Notes under the pieces: model-generated
What the model was told of the DNA's origin: nothing
Database searches by the model: none
The model's input: the letters and a program-made list of their open reading frames with translations, nothing else
Shown here: positions 25,144-32,565 of the stretch, one piece after another
Position numbering within the stretch: position 1 is the first letter of the stretch
Layout: each line of letters begins with the position of its first letter
Program-made: the position numbers and the translations under genes
DNA from: Gluconobacter cerinus
Lineage (GTDB): Bacteria > Pseudomonadota > Alphaproteobacteria > Acetobacterales > Acetobacteraceae
Assembly: GCF_002723935.1 (NCBI RefSeq)
Contig: NZ_BEWM01000005.1
Location: forward strand, 1 to 64,000
Reading direction: 5' to 3'
Length of the DNA: 64,000 nucleotides

Positions 25144-25950
25144 TTAGTTCTGAGGACGTGCCAGTTCATACAGAGCAACAGCTGCTGCATTGGACACGTT
25201 CAGGCTTTCCATATTCCCAGGCATATAAACGCTGGAAATCTCGTCACAGGTTTCCCGAGTCAGTCTGCGTAGCCCTGCACCTTCTGCACCAAGAACCAGA
25301 GCAACACGGCGTGTACCAAAGCTGCTTCCGTCGAGCCTTGATCCGCCGGCGTCCAGTCCGACAACCCAGACGTCCTTCGACTGTAGGGTTGCGAGCGCGC
25401 GCGACAGGTTCACTTCCCGGATAATGGGAACAAGATCCAGTGCGCCTGACGCCGCCTTGGCCATGGCACCGCTTTCCTGCGGGGTATTACGATCCTGAAC
25501 AAGCAACGCACAGGCGCCGAATGCGGCAGCGGAGCGTAAGATGGCGCCGATGTTCCGAGGATCTGTCACCTGATCCAGCACAAGAATTGGGCCGGGCCGT
25601 TCAAGTGCTTCATGAATGGTTGGCGGTTCGAGGGCTTCGACCCGCAGGCAGACGCCCTGATGAACGGCGTCACGCTCACACAGGCGATCCAGTCGTTCGC
25701 GGTCAACGATCTGGGGTTGGGCACGGAGAGACTGACTGAATGAGGATGCGGCTTCCCGGGTTGCGAGAAACTCGAGAATGGTTCGGTCAGGATTGTTGAG
25801 TGCGGCTTCTACGGCATGGTGGCCATAGATCCAGTATCCGGAGGCAGGTTTGCCTGAACGGGAGGAGCGCTCGGCATTGCCGGAACGTTGAGGGCCTCTG
25901 TCCCCAGAGTGGGACGGGGCGGCGGATCGGGAGTTTGGTCGTCTGGACAT
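25144..25950 (-). CDS. rlmB: TrmH/RlmB-family 2'-O-ribose RNA methyltransferase
   Basis: A 268-residue SpoU/TrmH enzyme. After a basic, disordered N-terminus (about 35 residues) comes the L30-like substrate-binding domain (YWIYGHHAVEAAL), then the knotted SPOUT domain with motif 1 DQVTDPRNIGAILRSA, motif 2 LVLGAEGAGLRRLT and motif 3 MESLNVSNAAAVALYE. RlmB methylates G2251 of 23S rRNA; TrmH-like tRNA methylases are the alternative. The start at MSRRPNSR gives the usual length. It is divergent from tRNA-Tyr. Confidence 0.9.
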   Translation of the reverse strand: MSRRPNSRSAAPSHSGDRGPQRSGNAERSSRSGKPASGYWIYGHHAVEAALNNPDRTILEFLATREAASSFSQSLRAQPQIVDRERLDRLCERDAVHQGVCLRVEALEPPTIHEALERPGPILVLDQVTDPRNIGAILRSAAAFGACALLVQDRNTPQESGAMAKAASGALDLVPIIREVNLSRALATLQSKDVWVVGLDAGGSRLDGSSFGTRRVALVLGAEGAGLRRLTRETCDEISSVYMPGNMESLNVSNAAAVALYELARPQN

Positions 25951-26020
25951 GAAAAAATCATATAATCGACGATAGGCGATTGACATAGCCGTTCATCCGC
26001 CATATTCCAACCGCCGACCC

Positions 26021-26106
26021 GGAGAGGTGCCCGAGTGGCTAAAGGGGGCGGACTGTAAATCCGCTGGCGTACGCCTACGTTGGTTCGAATCCAACTCTCT
26101 CCACCA
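26021..26106 (+). tRNA. tRNA-Tyr (anticodon GTA)
   Basis: An 86-base class II tRNA with encoded CCA. The acceptor stem is GGAGAGG with TCTCTCC, the anticodon loop is CTGTAAA in an intact stem, there is a variable arm, and the T-arm is GTTGG-TTCGAAT-CCAAC. Its last 15 bases are part of the island's left attachment repeat, but the tRNA stays whole. Confidence 0.96.
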
Positions 26107-26111
26107 GGTCT
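26092..26111 (+). repeat. attL core repeat (tRNA-Tyr 3' end)
   Basis: CAACTCTCTCCACCAGGTCT overlaps the T-arm and acceptor end of tRNA-Tyr plus five flanking bases. It is identical to the copy at 45395-45414. Confidence 0.92.
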
Positions 26112-26162
26112 CCTCATTTTTCTCATAAAAATCAATTATTTAATGGTTAGAGCTTCGATCTG

Positions 26163-26186
26163 ACCCATGTTGAAACCCACGTTAAA
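26163..26186 (+). repeat. Integrase arm-type sites, left end
   Basis: Two tandem 12-mers, ACCCATGTTGAA and ACCCACGTTAAA, share the pattern ACCCAYGTTRAR with the right-end pair. Their position just inside the core repeat matches accessory integrase-binding sites. The second repeat also forms part of an AAACCCA/TGGGTTT hairpin (26173-26196) that could terminate the tRNA transcript. Confidence 0.7.
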
Positions 26187-26400
26187 GGCTGGGTTTTAGA
26201 GAGATGTATGGGTACGTCTGGGAACAATCGACCGTTTTGTCGCAGAAAATTCCCATTCCCAGATTGTTAGGCAAAAATCTATTTTCTCTTTCTCAAATCG
26301 CCTTGGTAATCGCCAGAATAGCTTTGATCCCATTTAGGATCAGATGGTTAATGGCGTAAAACAACCTCTATGGTTTCAAGGGATGAAGCATAGAGATTTC

Positions 26401-27645
26401 TTATAGTCGAAGGGCCCGCCTGAGCTCCGTATGCTCAAAAGCACTGGCCATTCGATTGATTTCGCTTCCTCGCGCACCTGCGGCTTTGGCCACGTTACGC
26501 CAGCTGGAAGTGACCGTGGCCACGTCCCGGATGATGGTGCGCGCGCGCTCTAAAGACAGTTCAAAATAGCCAGAGGCGGCTTCCAGAAGATCCAGGGAGC
26601 AGGTGCCGTCGTCCAGATCGATATGGGTGCTCAGAACCCGTGCCTTGATGTCGGAAGGGACAGGGTTGAGGTCATAAGCTGGAGAGAGATGCCAGCCCGT
26701 GTCTTCGGACCACAGGAAGCCGTGATTGCGCAGATGGTCATCCACATTCGAAATCAGGACATTGAAGACCATGCGTCGATAGAGCGCCTGAGCTTCTGCT
26801 TTGCCTTGGGAGCCCTGAAGAAAAAGGATCTCTGCGATTTCAGGGTAACTGGCGCTTTCGCCATCCTGACGGCCCAGCATCGCCATGGCAGACAGGAAGG
26901 GAATGCGCCGCTCTCTTGTCCGATCAAAGCGTTGCGTCAGAAGGACACGTTGTCCTGAGACTTCAATCAGTCGGTGTGGGGCGGTAGGGATTCCAGCCTG
27001 ATCTGCAAGCCTGAGGGCAATCGCTTCCCAGGTCTCGATGCAATAATCGTCGGTTTCCTTTGGAAATTTGGCGATGGCCGGATGTCCGTCCTGATCTCGA
27101 ACGGAGATCTTGGGCCTGGCTCCCCCCAGACACGTGGCGACCGGAAGAAGTGACTGCAGTTCGTCTTCGGTCTCTTCGGCGCTAAAAAAGCGATCTGCGA
27201 TTTCCATCAGGTGACGGAGTTCTTTGAACGGTGCGTAACCACCAGAAGGAGAGAGAAACTCTTTTTCTGTGATGGGACGAAAACGTAGGGCGCCAAGCCT
27301 CGCATCGTCTGCTACGGCCATCAGGAAGTCAGTTCCTGACAATATCCGAGCCGCCAGACACTGACGGATTGCATGATGATGCTCTGCGCGTTGCAACAGT
27401 CGTCGACCCCAGCTGTCTGGGCTGGAATCTCCTATGGATCCGAAAATATTCTGTCCTGAGGGTGGAGCGAAAATGCCAGACTGTAAGGGTAATCCGGGCT
27501 CCAGAGGAAATCTGGCGGGGTGGTCAAGCCATCTTTCATCATATTCGAACAGGACGCTTTCGCTGCCCCTTGTCGAACTGCATCGCAGGAGACCGGCTGG
27601 ATACTGGCGTTCTTCCAGATCAAGCAAAACTTCGAAATCAGACAT
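26401..27645 (-). CDS. hipA: HipA-family serine/threonine kinase toxin
   Basis: A 414-residue HipA. It has the N-terminal subdomain with FGSIGDSSPDSWGRRLL (67-83), the glycine loop LGGARPKISV (173-182), AIAKFPKE with the ATP-binding lysine (about 193), the catalytic loop FNVLISNVDDHLRNHGF (294-310) and the metal-binding aspartate in SPAYDLNP (321-328). HipA kinases phosphorylate tRNA synthetases to halt growth. The usual HipB antitoxin gene should lie directly upstream, but none is there, so the toxin is solitary or neutralised in trans. It is the leftmost gene of the island. Confidence 0.9.
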   Translation of the reverse strand: MSDFEVLLDLEERQYPAGLLRCSSTRGSESVLFEYDERWLDHPARFPLEPGLPLQSGIFAPPSGQNIFGSIGDSSPDSWGRRLLQRAEHHHAIRQCLAARILSGTDFLMAVADDARLGALRFRPITEKEFLSPSGGYAPFKELRHLMEIADRFFSAEETEDELQSLLPVATCLGGARPKISVRDQDGHPAIAKFPKETDDYCIETWEAIALRLADQAGIPTAPHRLIEVSGQRVLLTQRFDRTRERRIPFLSAMAMLGRQDGESASYPEIAEILFLQGSQGKAEAQALYRRMVFNVLISNVDDHLRNHGFLWSEDTGWHLSPAYDLNPVPSDIKARVLSTHIDLDDGTCSLDLLEAASGYFELSLERARTIIRDVATVTSSWRNVAKAAGARGSEINRMASAFEHTELRRALRL

Positions 27646-27972
27646 TTCTCAATGATATCAGCTTTCTCAAAATCTCTATTCACGTTCGCAGGGTGTGGAT
27701 CTCAGTATGCCTTTATGGGCTGTCCATTATAGGGGAGAGAGTGGCCGGTCCGATTTGGAGCGCACAGACAATATTTTCTACCGCTCTTTCAGCTGTGTGT
27801 GATGACTGGTGCGCGGCCAGCTCAAAAGCCACTAGAAGCTCAAATATGGCGTTAAAGCCGACATGCCTTTGAAACCCACGGTTCACTCCCACCTTTGGTG
27901 GATTGTCTGTTTTTGCCGTAAGATAATTTTATCGATTGGTTCCAGATCCTTCAATCTCTTCTCCAGGATGTA
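27646..27972. other. Non-coding stretch between hipA and the 403-residue gene
   Basis: No reading frame here encodes a helix-turn-helix or other recognisable protein on either strand. It holds the divergent promoters of hipA and the next gene. AAACCCACGGTTCA near 27881 resembles the island-end repeats but is not an exact copy. Confidence 0.4.
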
Positions 27973-29184
27973 ATGATCAGTGCACAGACACTTCGGCGTA
28001 CGCACATGACTGATCCTTTTTTTGAGTCGTCACCGCACAGTGAGTGGAACGCGTGCGTTGGGTCACAAGGTAGCGAAGAGGCTTATGTAGATGGGTATAT
28101 AGAAGCCGCTATTACTCTAGTTTCTGCGGTGGTCGACAATAACCATCCCGAAAGTCTCGACACTCTTGCTATGCCGATTCTTTTCAATGGGAGGCATGCT
28201 CTTGAGTTATCTTTAAAATTCGTCATTGCTCGATTGAGTGAAATCAAGGCGATTGCCGATCGACCAAAGACTGATCACGATATCTTTGCCTATTGGAAGC
28301 ATCTGCACGATGCGAGTGTCGGAGATAAAACAATTCAAAGTGTCATTGGCGCTCTCCGCCCTTTCGTCGATAGTCTCTCCGCTATCGATAACGATGGGCA
28401 GCAGTTACGCTATGCGAAAACTCTTGATGGTAAAGTTAGCTTAGAAAGTATCGCGACCATTGATCTTCTTCTTGTGAAAGAGAATCTTTTGGTGCTGCGT
28501 AAAATTCTTGCACGCCTTCGGGAGCGCGTAGAAGAGTACGTACATGAGAGGTATACCGAGACATTTACACAAGAATGTTCACGCAAAGACTTGCTAGATA
28601 TAATGGGCATTTTGGGAGAATACGCAACATGGACCGATAAAAGCTTTACAGAACGGAAAAACGAAGCACGTGAGCGCTTTCGTTTAAGTGGACGGCAATT
28701 ATCAAAAGCAATCGACAAGATTAAATCGTCTCGCGAGTTGAGCGCACTTATTGGCATAGAGAAAAATCTGGCGCATCTCAGTGATAATAAAATGGAAATA
28801 ATCCTTCAAAAGTGGGGCGAATTTAGTTCATCTCAGCGGAAAAAGTTAGAGGGCGACCTATTTGAGTGTCCTGACCTTAATCAGTTTGAGGATTATTATA
28901 AAAAGAGGAAGGATTTAAATGATTTCATATCGTCTTCGTTAACACTGGATGAATTTTCAGACCTCTGTGCTCTTTATTATCTTGGGAGAGATTTAAAGTT
29001 TGGAGAACAATATGATACTGTGTTGCACTATACAAAATCACAGTTTGCTATTCAAACGTATGGTTCCCACATCAATTACCTAATTTCCAAATGCAATTTA
29101 CTCGAGTGCGTTATTGACGGTGTGGAGCGAGCTGGCAGGCCAAGTCTTGCAAATAAACTTCGTGAAATTATTGTAGAAAAATAA
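27973..29184 (+). CDS. Unknown 403-residue helical protein
   Basis: I do not recognise the family. The protein is predominantly helical and charged. RHALELSLKFVIARL near residues 76-90 resembles the paired-helix face of HEPN-like domains, but there is no convincing R-x4-6-H pair. A second helical region (about 220-330) contains many lysines and glutamates. The gene is visibly more AT-rich than the chromosome, a sign of transfer. AGGA precedes the first ATG by a good spacing, and a terminator follows at 29198. It stands between hipA and the TIR-like gene, so a defence or stress role is possible but only by association. Confidence 0.6.
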   Translation: MISAQTLRRTHMTDPFFESSPHSEWNACVGSQGSEEAYVDGYIEAAITLVSAVVDNNHPESLDTLAMPILFNGRHALELSLKFVIARLSEIKAIADRPKTDHDIFAYWKHLHDASVGDKTIQSVIGALRPFVDSLSAIDNDGQQLRYAKTLDGKVSLESIATIDLLLVKENLLVLRKILARLRERVEEYVHERYTETFTQECSRKDLLDIMGILGEYATWTDKSFTERKNEARERFRLSGRQLSKAIDKIKSSRELSALIGIEKNLAHLSDNKMEIILQKWGEFSSSQRKKLEGDLFECPDLNQFEDYYKKRKDLNDFISSSLTLDEFSDLCALYYLGRDLKFGEQYDTVLHYTKSQFAIQTYGSHINYLISKCNLLECVIDGVERAGRPSLANKLREIIVEK

Positions 29185-29197
29185 TTTTCTCGATCAT

Positions 29198-29231
29198 AAC
29201 CCAATGTGGTGTTTTTATTGTTGGGTTTTTC
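29198..29231 (+). terminator. Intrinsic terminator after the 403-residue gene
   Basis: AACCCAA and TTGGGTT arms with a 16-base loop, followed by T-rich sequence, lie 14 bp after the stop codon. The remaining 245 bp to 29475 contain nothing I can identify. Confidence 0.75.
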
Positions 29232-29475
29232 ATCAATTTAGCGGGGTTCTCCAAGGCGCCTATGGATTAGAACACACGAAAACCTAAGACTACGTGTCGA
29301 CTTTCTCGCATTTCTTTCCAAAAGCAGACCCCCCGCTTCCGGCCAAAAATGCCAGCGAGAGTTCGCGCTGGTCATGTCCGTTATTCGGAAAGCGATCTGA
29401 GAGGCTGTATGCTTGCGGTAAGGCGAGTGCTGCCCGTCTGCTCAATTTTCGAAACCAACAGGCAGAGCGAGGAAG

Positions 29476-30384
29476 TCAGCGGCCCTTGATGACTTTGTTG
29501 AAGTCAACGTCGTAGCCAGCAGCATGCATCTCCTTGGCGAGCTCCATTTTCCAGGCGCCGGCATCGTCCCATGAAACGTACAAGACGCCGACGTAGTCGG
29601 ACGGCAGTTCGACCTTCTCCTTGAGCAGCGCGCAGACCTTATCCCGCCCGAGGCGGCCGACGAAGTAGCCTAACTCTAACATTACGTTCTGCCTGACGCG
29701 TGGCTTGTCGTGGGTATCGGTCTTCGCCCTGCCGACATCGTCCGGGGTCAGGAGGACCACTGCGAAACCTACATTGCTGTTCGCGATAAGTTTCTCCGGG
29801 ATGGTCATCCCCCTGCTGGGCTGTTCGTGCAGAATGACTGGCTGCAACCCTTGCTGTTCGAGGAAGCGAGCCACGGTTTCCTTGGTTCCGTTGTCGCGGC
29901 CATGAACGACGAATATTTTGTTCATGTCTATGGCGGTCGGTGGGGCATCCTGTGTGGATGGAGCCGATTGCTCGACGAACGTCTTGAAGTCCCGACCGAA
30001 CGGCACGATGACCGCCCTTGTCATTTTATGGATACCCGAGATGAGCTTGCTGCCGTTGTGGAACCAGTGGTGGCCGAAGTTCATGAACCAGTCCGGATTG
30101 GCGGCGCCGCGCTCGATGAGAGCGATGGTGAGACCAAGCTCCTGCTCCTTATCGTCGGGCCACTTGAGGCTCGCGCTGCCCTGCATGCTGCCACCCTGAT
30201 TGCTTTCAGCGAGGAACCGCTCGAAGTCGACCTTGGTGCTCAACCCCTCGCTAGTGGTGCGCAGCTCCTCCGCTTTCAGAGCCCCAGCCAGCTTTTTCAA
30301 AGGGCGTTCATAGGTGTTGTAGTCGGCCTGTTGCAGATCGAGTATGGCGTTGTTCAGTTCAGCGAAAGCAGACTTCAAAGTCAT
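29476..30384 (-). CDS. TIR-like nucleotide-binding effector (PF10137/CAP12-type domain)
   Basis: A 302-residue protein. The C-terminal half (about 155-290) is the TIR-like domain of predicted nucleotide-binding proteins: KIFVVHGRDNGTKETVARFL (156-175), LLTPDDVG (211-218) and RQNVMLELGYFVGRLGR (231-247), with E238 as the probable catalytic glutamate for NAD+ cleavage. The N-terminal half is helical and may sense a signal or oligomerise. Proteins with this domain act as NAD-depleting abortive-infection effectors in several anti-phage systems. The ATG overlaps the stop codon of the small gene at 30381 (TCAT), so both are translated from one mRNA. Confidence 0.85.
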   Translation of the reverse strand: MTLKSAFAELNNAILDLQQADYNTYERPLKKLAGALKAEELRTTSEGLSTKVDFERFLAESNQGGSMQGSASLKWPDDKEQELGLTIALIERGAANPDWFMNFGHHWFHNGSKLISGIHKMTRAVIVPFGRDFKTFVEQSAPSTQDAPPTAIDMNKIFVVHGRDNGTKETVARFLEQQGLQPVILHEQPSRGMTIPEKLIANSNVGFAVVLLTPDDVGRAKTDTHDKPRVRQNVMLELGYFVGRLGRDKVCALLKEKVELPSDYVGVLYVSWDDAGAWKMELAKEMHAAGYDVDFNKVIKGR

Positions 30385-30665
30385 TGAGCGTCGCCTTCTA
30401 GACGGGCGGCTGCAGCCTTCATAAGTATTTGTTCGCGTAGATTCGCTTTTATCTGTGCCACCAAGTTGACCGCCATGTCGTTGTACTCGTATGAAATCGC
30501 TTTCTGATGGATGGCAGCTTCCATCTCGCTGATAGCCAGTTCGATGCTGCCTGGATCGCTGGGATCGAAGGATACGCTCGCCAATTCTCCGTCAACTTCT
30601 TTGGCGAACTTGGCGAGTTGGTCCATCTCTCTGGTGAACTTATCGAGACCCGTGATCTTGAACAT
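30381..30665 (-). CDS. Small partner protein coupled to the TIR-like effector
   Basis: A 94-residue protein starting MFKITGLDKF, with a helical N-terminus, the segment GELASVSFDPSDPGSIELAI in the middle and a basic/alanine helix at the end. Similar small proteins occur next to phage- or defence-type genes, but no function is established. A start five codons upstream is possible; GGGAGG lies just before. The four-base overlap with the TIR-like gene suggests a fixed stoichiometry, for instance a regulator or antitoxin-like partner. Confidence 0.72.
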   Translation of the reverse strand: MFKITGLDKFTREMDQLAKFAKEVDGELASVSFDPSDPGSIELAISEMEAAIHQKAISYEYNDMAVNLVAQIKANLREQILMKAAAARLEGDAQ

Positions 30666-31066
30666 GTATTCCCCTCCCAAGGGATTCCTGTTCAGGCGAT
30701 TAACATGGAGTAACGTATTCCATAGCTGCCCAGTATCGCCAATCAGCCTACTATACAGCAGTCAATAATATCCCACGATATCTTTGCGTTGTCATTATCC
30801 GATCACTGCATTCCATTGATCGGCCGAGAGATTGGCTGCTCCCGACGGGAATGAAAAACTGCTTCTCACCTAAACTAGGTTGCGAGAGACCGCGTCTCCC
30901 ATGCCCACCACCCGGAAACAGCGTGCCGGATAGCAGGCATAATCAGTTTATCTTAACGCAGTCTGGTTTGACCATAAACGTAATGGCAGGGTTGGGGTCA
31001 ATTGCCTTGATAAAGAAAGGAATTTGCGTCAAATCTTTGACTAATGCGGAGAGAAAATAGCGTACG
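30666..31066. other. Divergent promoter region between TIR pair and ABC-3C operon
   Basis: About 400 bp without a gene. It must contain both divergent promoters. GGAGAG occurs before the ABC-3C start at 31067. I see no strong palindrome or riboswitch-like element. Confidence 0.4.
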
Positions 31067-32080
31067 ATGGCATTCAACGAGGATCGCCAGGTCCTGAACC
31101 TTACTGATAGCGAACTTGAAGACCTGATCAAGAAGTGGCTCGCGAAGCTTGCGGATACTTATGTCGGATTCGAGCGCCCAACTGCATCGGCAGACATGGG
31201 GCGCGATGCTGTAGGCTTTCTCTCGGCGCGTCGGTACGACGGAGACTGGCACAACTACCAGTGCAAACATCTCAAAGCGCCCTTGGGTAAGGCCGAGTTC
31301 GTCGCCGAACTCGGGAAGATTTTTTATTATGCAGGCCGAGGCGAATTCACGCTACCTACCAGTTACATTTTCGTTTGTCCCAATTCGGCGGTCCGGGACG
31401 TCAAGAAAGTGATCGACAGACCGTCGCTCATTGCAAATTTCCTGATCGACAATTGGGATGCATATTGCCTGAATGGCATATCGACGACGCCATGCCCGCT
31501 AACCGCGGCTCTCACTACTGAGATCCGTGCCTATGCGTTCGAAAATGTAGAACTCTGGAAAGCTAGTGAACTAGTAGAAAAACCCCAGATGCGGGCCGTC
31601 CTGCACGAGCATCTCGAAATTGACCCGGGCGAGGCACCGCGGGTGAAAGCTGCTGACGTGCCCGAAGATATTGCTGCCGAAGAATGCGCTTATGTAAGCC
31701 AGTTGGTAGAGGTATTCGCCGCCGCGAGCGGCATACCTTTCACAGGTTACGCAGAGGTCGTGGCCAATGCGATCTACGGCCCCCAAATTGTTAATGCTCG
31801 TCGACGGTATCTCGAACGTCAGGCTTTTCGACGCTATTTTCGGGACAATCTGCCTGTCAGCCAGATCGACAACGTGGATGAGGATGTGCACGAGACCGTA
31901 ATTGATCGATACTACGCTCTCGGTGCCGCCCCACTTTATGAGAGGCTCACACAAATAATGGAGGTCGCCTCCATTGTTCAGGTTACCGGCGCATTGGGAC
32001 GGCACAATCGCGTGACCCCAAGCGTCAAACAAGGAGCGTGTCACCACTTCGCGAATGTCGGACGCATGCCATGGGCCTGA
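31067..32080 (+). CDS. ABC-3C system first component with nuclease-like N-terminus
   Basis: A 337-residue protein. The N-terminal region shows a PD-(D/E)xK-type signature: a helix with E17/E19, GRDAVGF with D47, and NYQCKHL with Q65-x-K67, as in Mrr-like restriction nucleases. The segment TLPTSYIFVCPN closes the core. Residues about 200-320 are the helical C-terminal domain that tethers effectors to ABC-three-component systems. It overlaps the following middle component by ten bases, and that gene overlaps the ATPase, defining a three-gene operon. Such systems are thought to be anti-phage or anti-plasmid. A DNA-cutting effector is inferred from the motif. Confidence 0.78.
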   Translation: MAFNEDRQVLNLTDSELEDLIKKWLAKLADTYVGFERPTASADMGRDAVGFLSARRYDGDWHNYQCKHLKAPLGKAEFVAELGKIFYYAGRGEFTLPTSYIFVCPNSAVRDVKKVIDRPSLIANFLIDNWDAYCLNGISTTPCPLTAALTTEIRAYAFENVELWKASELVEKPQMRAVLHEHLEIDPGEAPRVKAADVPEDIAAEECAYVSQLVEVFAAASGIPFTGYAEVVANAIYGPQIVNARRRYLERQAFRRYFRDNLPVSQIDNVDEDVHETVIDRYYALGAAPLYERLTQIMEVASIVQVTGALGRHNRVTPSVKQGACHHFANVGRMPWA

Positions 32081-32565
32081 GTACGTCAATTGCCCAGCCA
32101 CAACTATTCAATACCCCGCTCGAAGCCGGCATGCGGGCGCTGCTCATTCTCGATGCTTTTGCGCCTCAGACCCTCGACCTCGCAACAATGTCGCTGCTGG
32201 ACTATTACATCGTTCACACCGGCGATGCTGGTGGTCCGCCGAGCCTCCACCCTGAAATCAACGCGCGCACGGGGGAGTATTTCGTGCGCCGGCATGTGAT
32301 CGAGGAGGGCTTGGCGCTGATGGCCCGCGCATCGCTTGTAGAACAGGTGTTTACGGGTAGCGGCATCGCGTTTCGGGCACACGAAACGGCAACGGCGATG
32401 ATCGACCTGTTGGGAAGCGCCTATAATCGCCGCCTTGCGGAGGCGGCTCAGTGGTTGGAGCATCAGGCCACTAACCAAGGCATGGACCTGTTCATCCAGC
32501 ATCTGAAGAACGGGCTCGAATGCTGGTCTTACGAGATTGTTGGAAGAGAAACTGATCATGTCTGA
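32071..32565 (+). CDS. ABC-3C system middle component (MC2-like)
   Basis: A 164-residue protein starting MGLSTSIAQ. It has the typical middle-component core: FNTPLEAGMRALLILDAF (13-30), LLDYYIVHTGDAGGPPSLHP (42-61), then RTGEYFVRRHVIEEGLALM. The YxVVHSGD-like motif followed by GPPSLHP is the best recognition feature of this family. It probably bridges the nuclease-like protein and the ATPase. It overlaps both neighbours (ten bases before, eight after), so translation is coupled. Confidence 0.88.
   Translation: MGLSTSIAQPQLFNTPLEAGMRALLILDAFAPQTLDLATMSLLDYYIVHTGDAGGPPSLHPEINARTGEYFVRRHVIEEGLALMARASLVEQVFTGSGIAFRAHETATAMIDLLGSAYNRRLAEAAQWLEHQATNQGMDLFIQHLKNGLECWSYEIVGRETDHV

Noticed and set aside
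27646-27972. A hidden HipB antitoxin gene upstream of hipA
   Set aside because: No helix-turn-helix sequence is readable in any frame.
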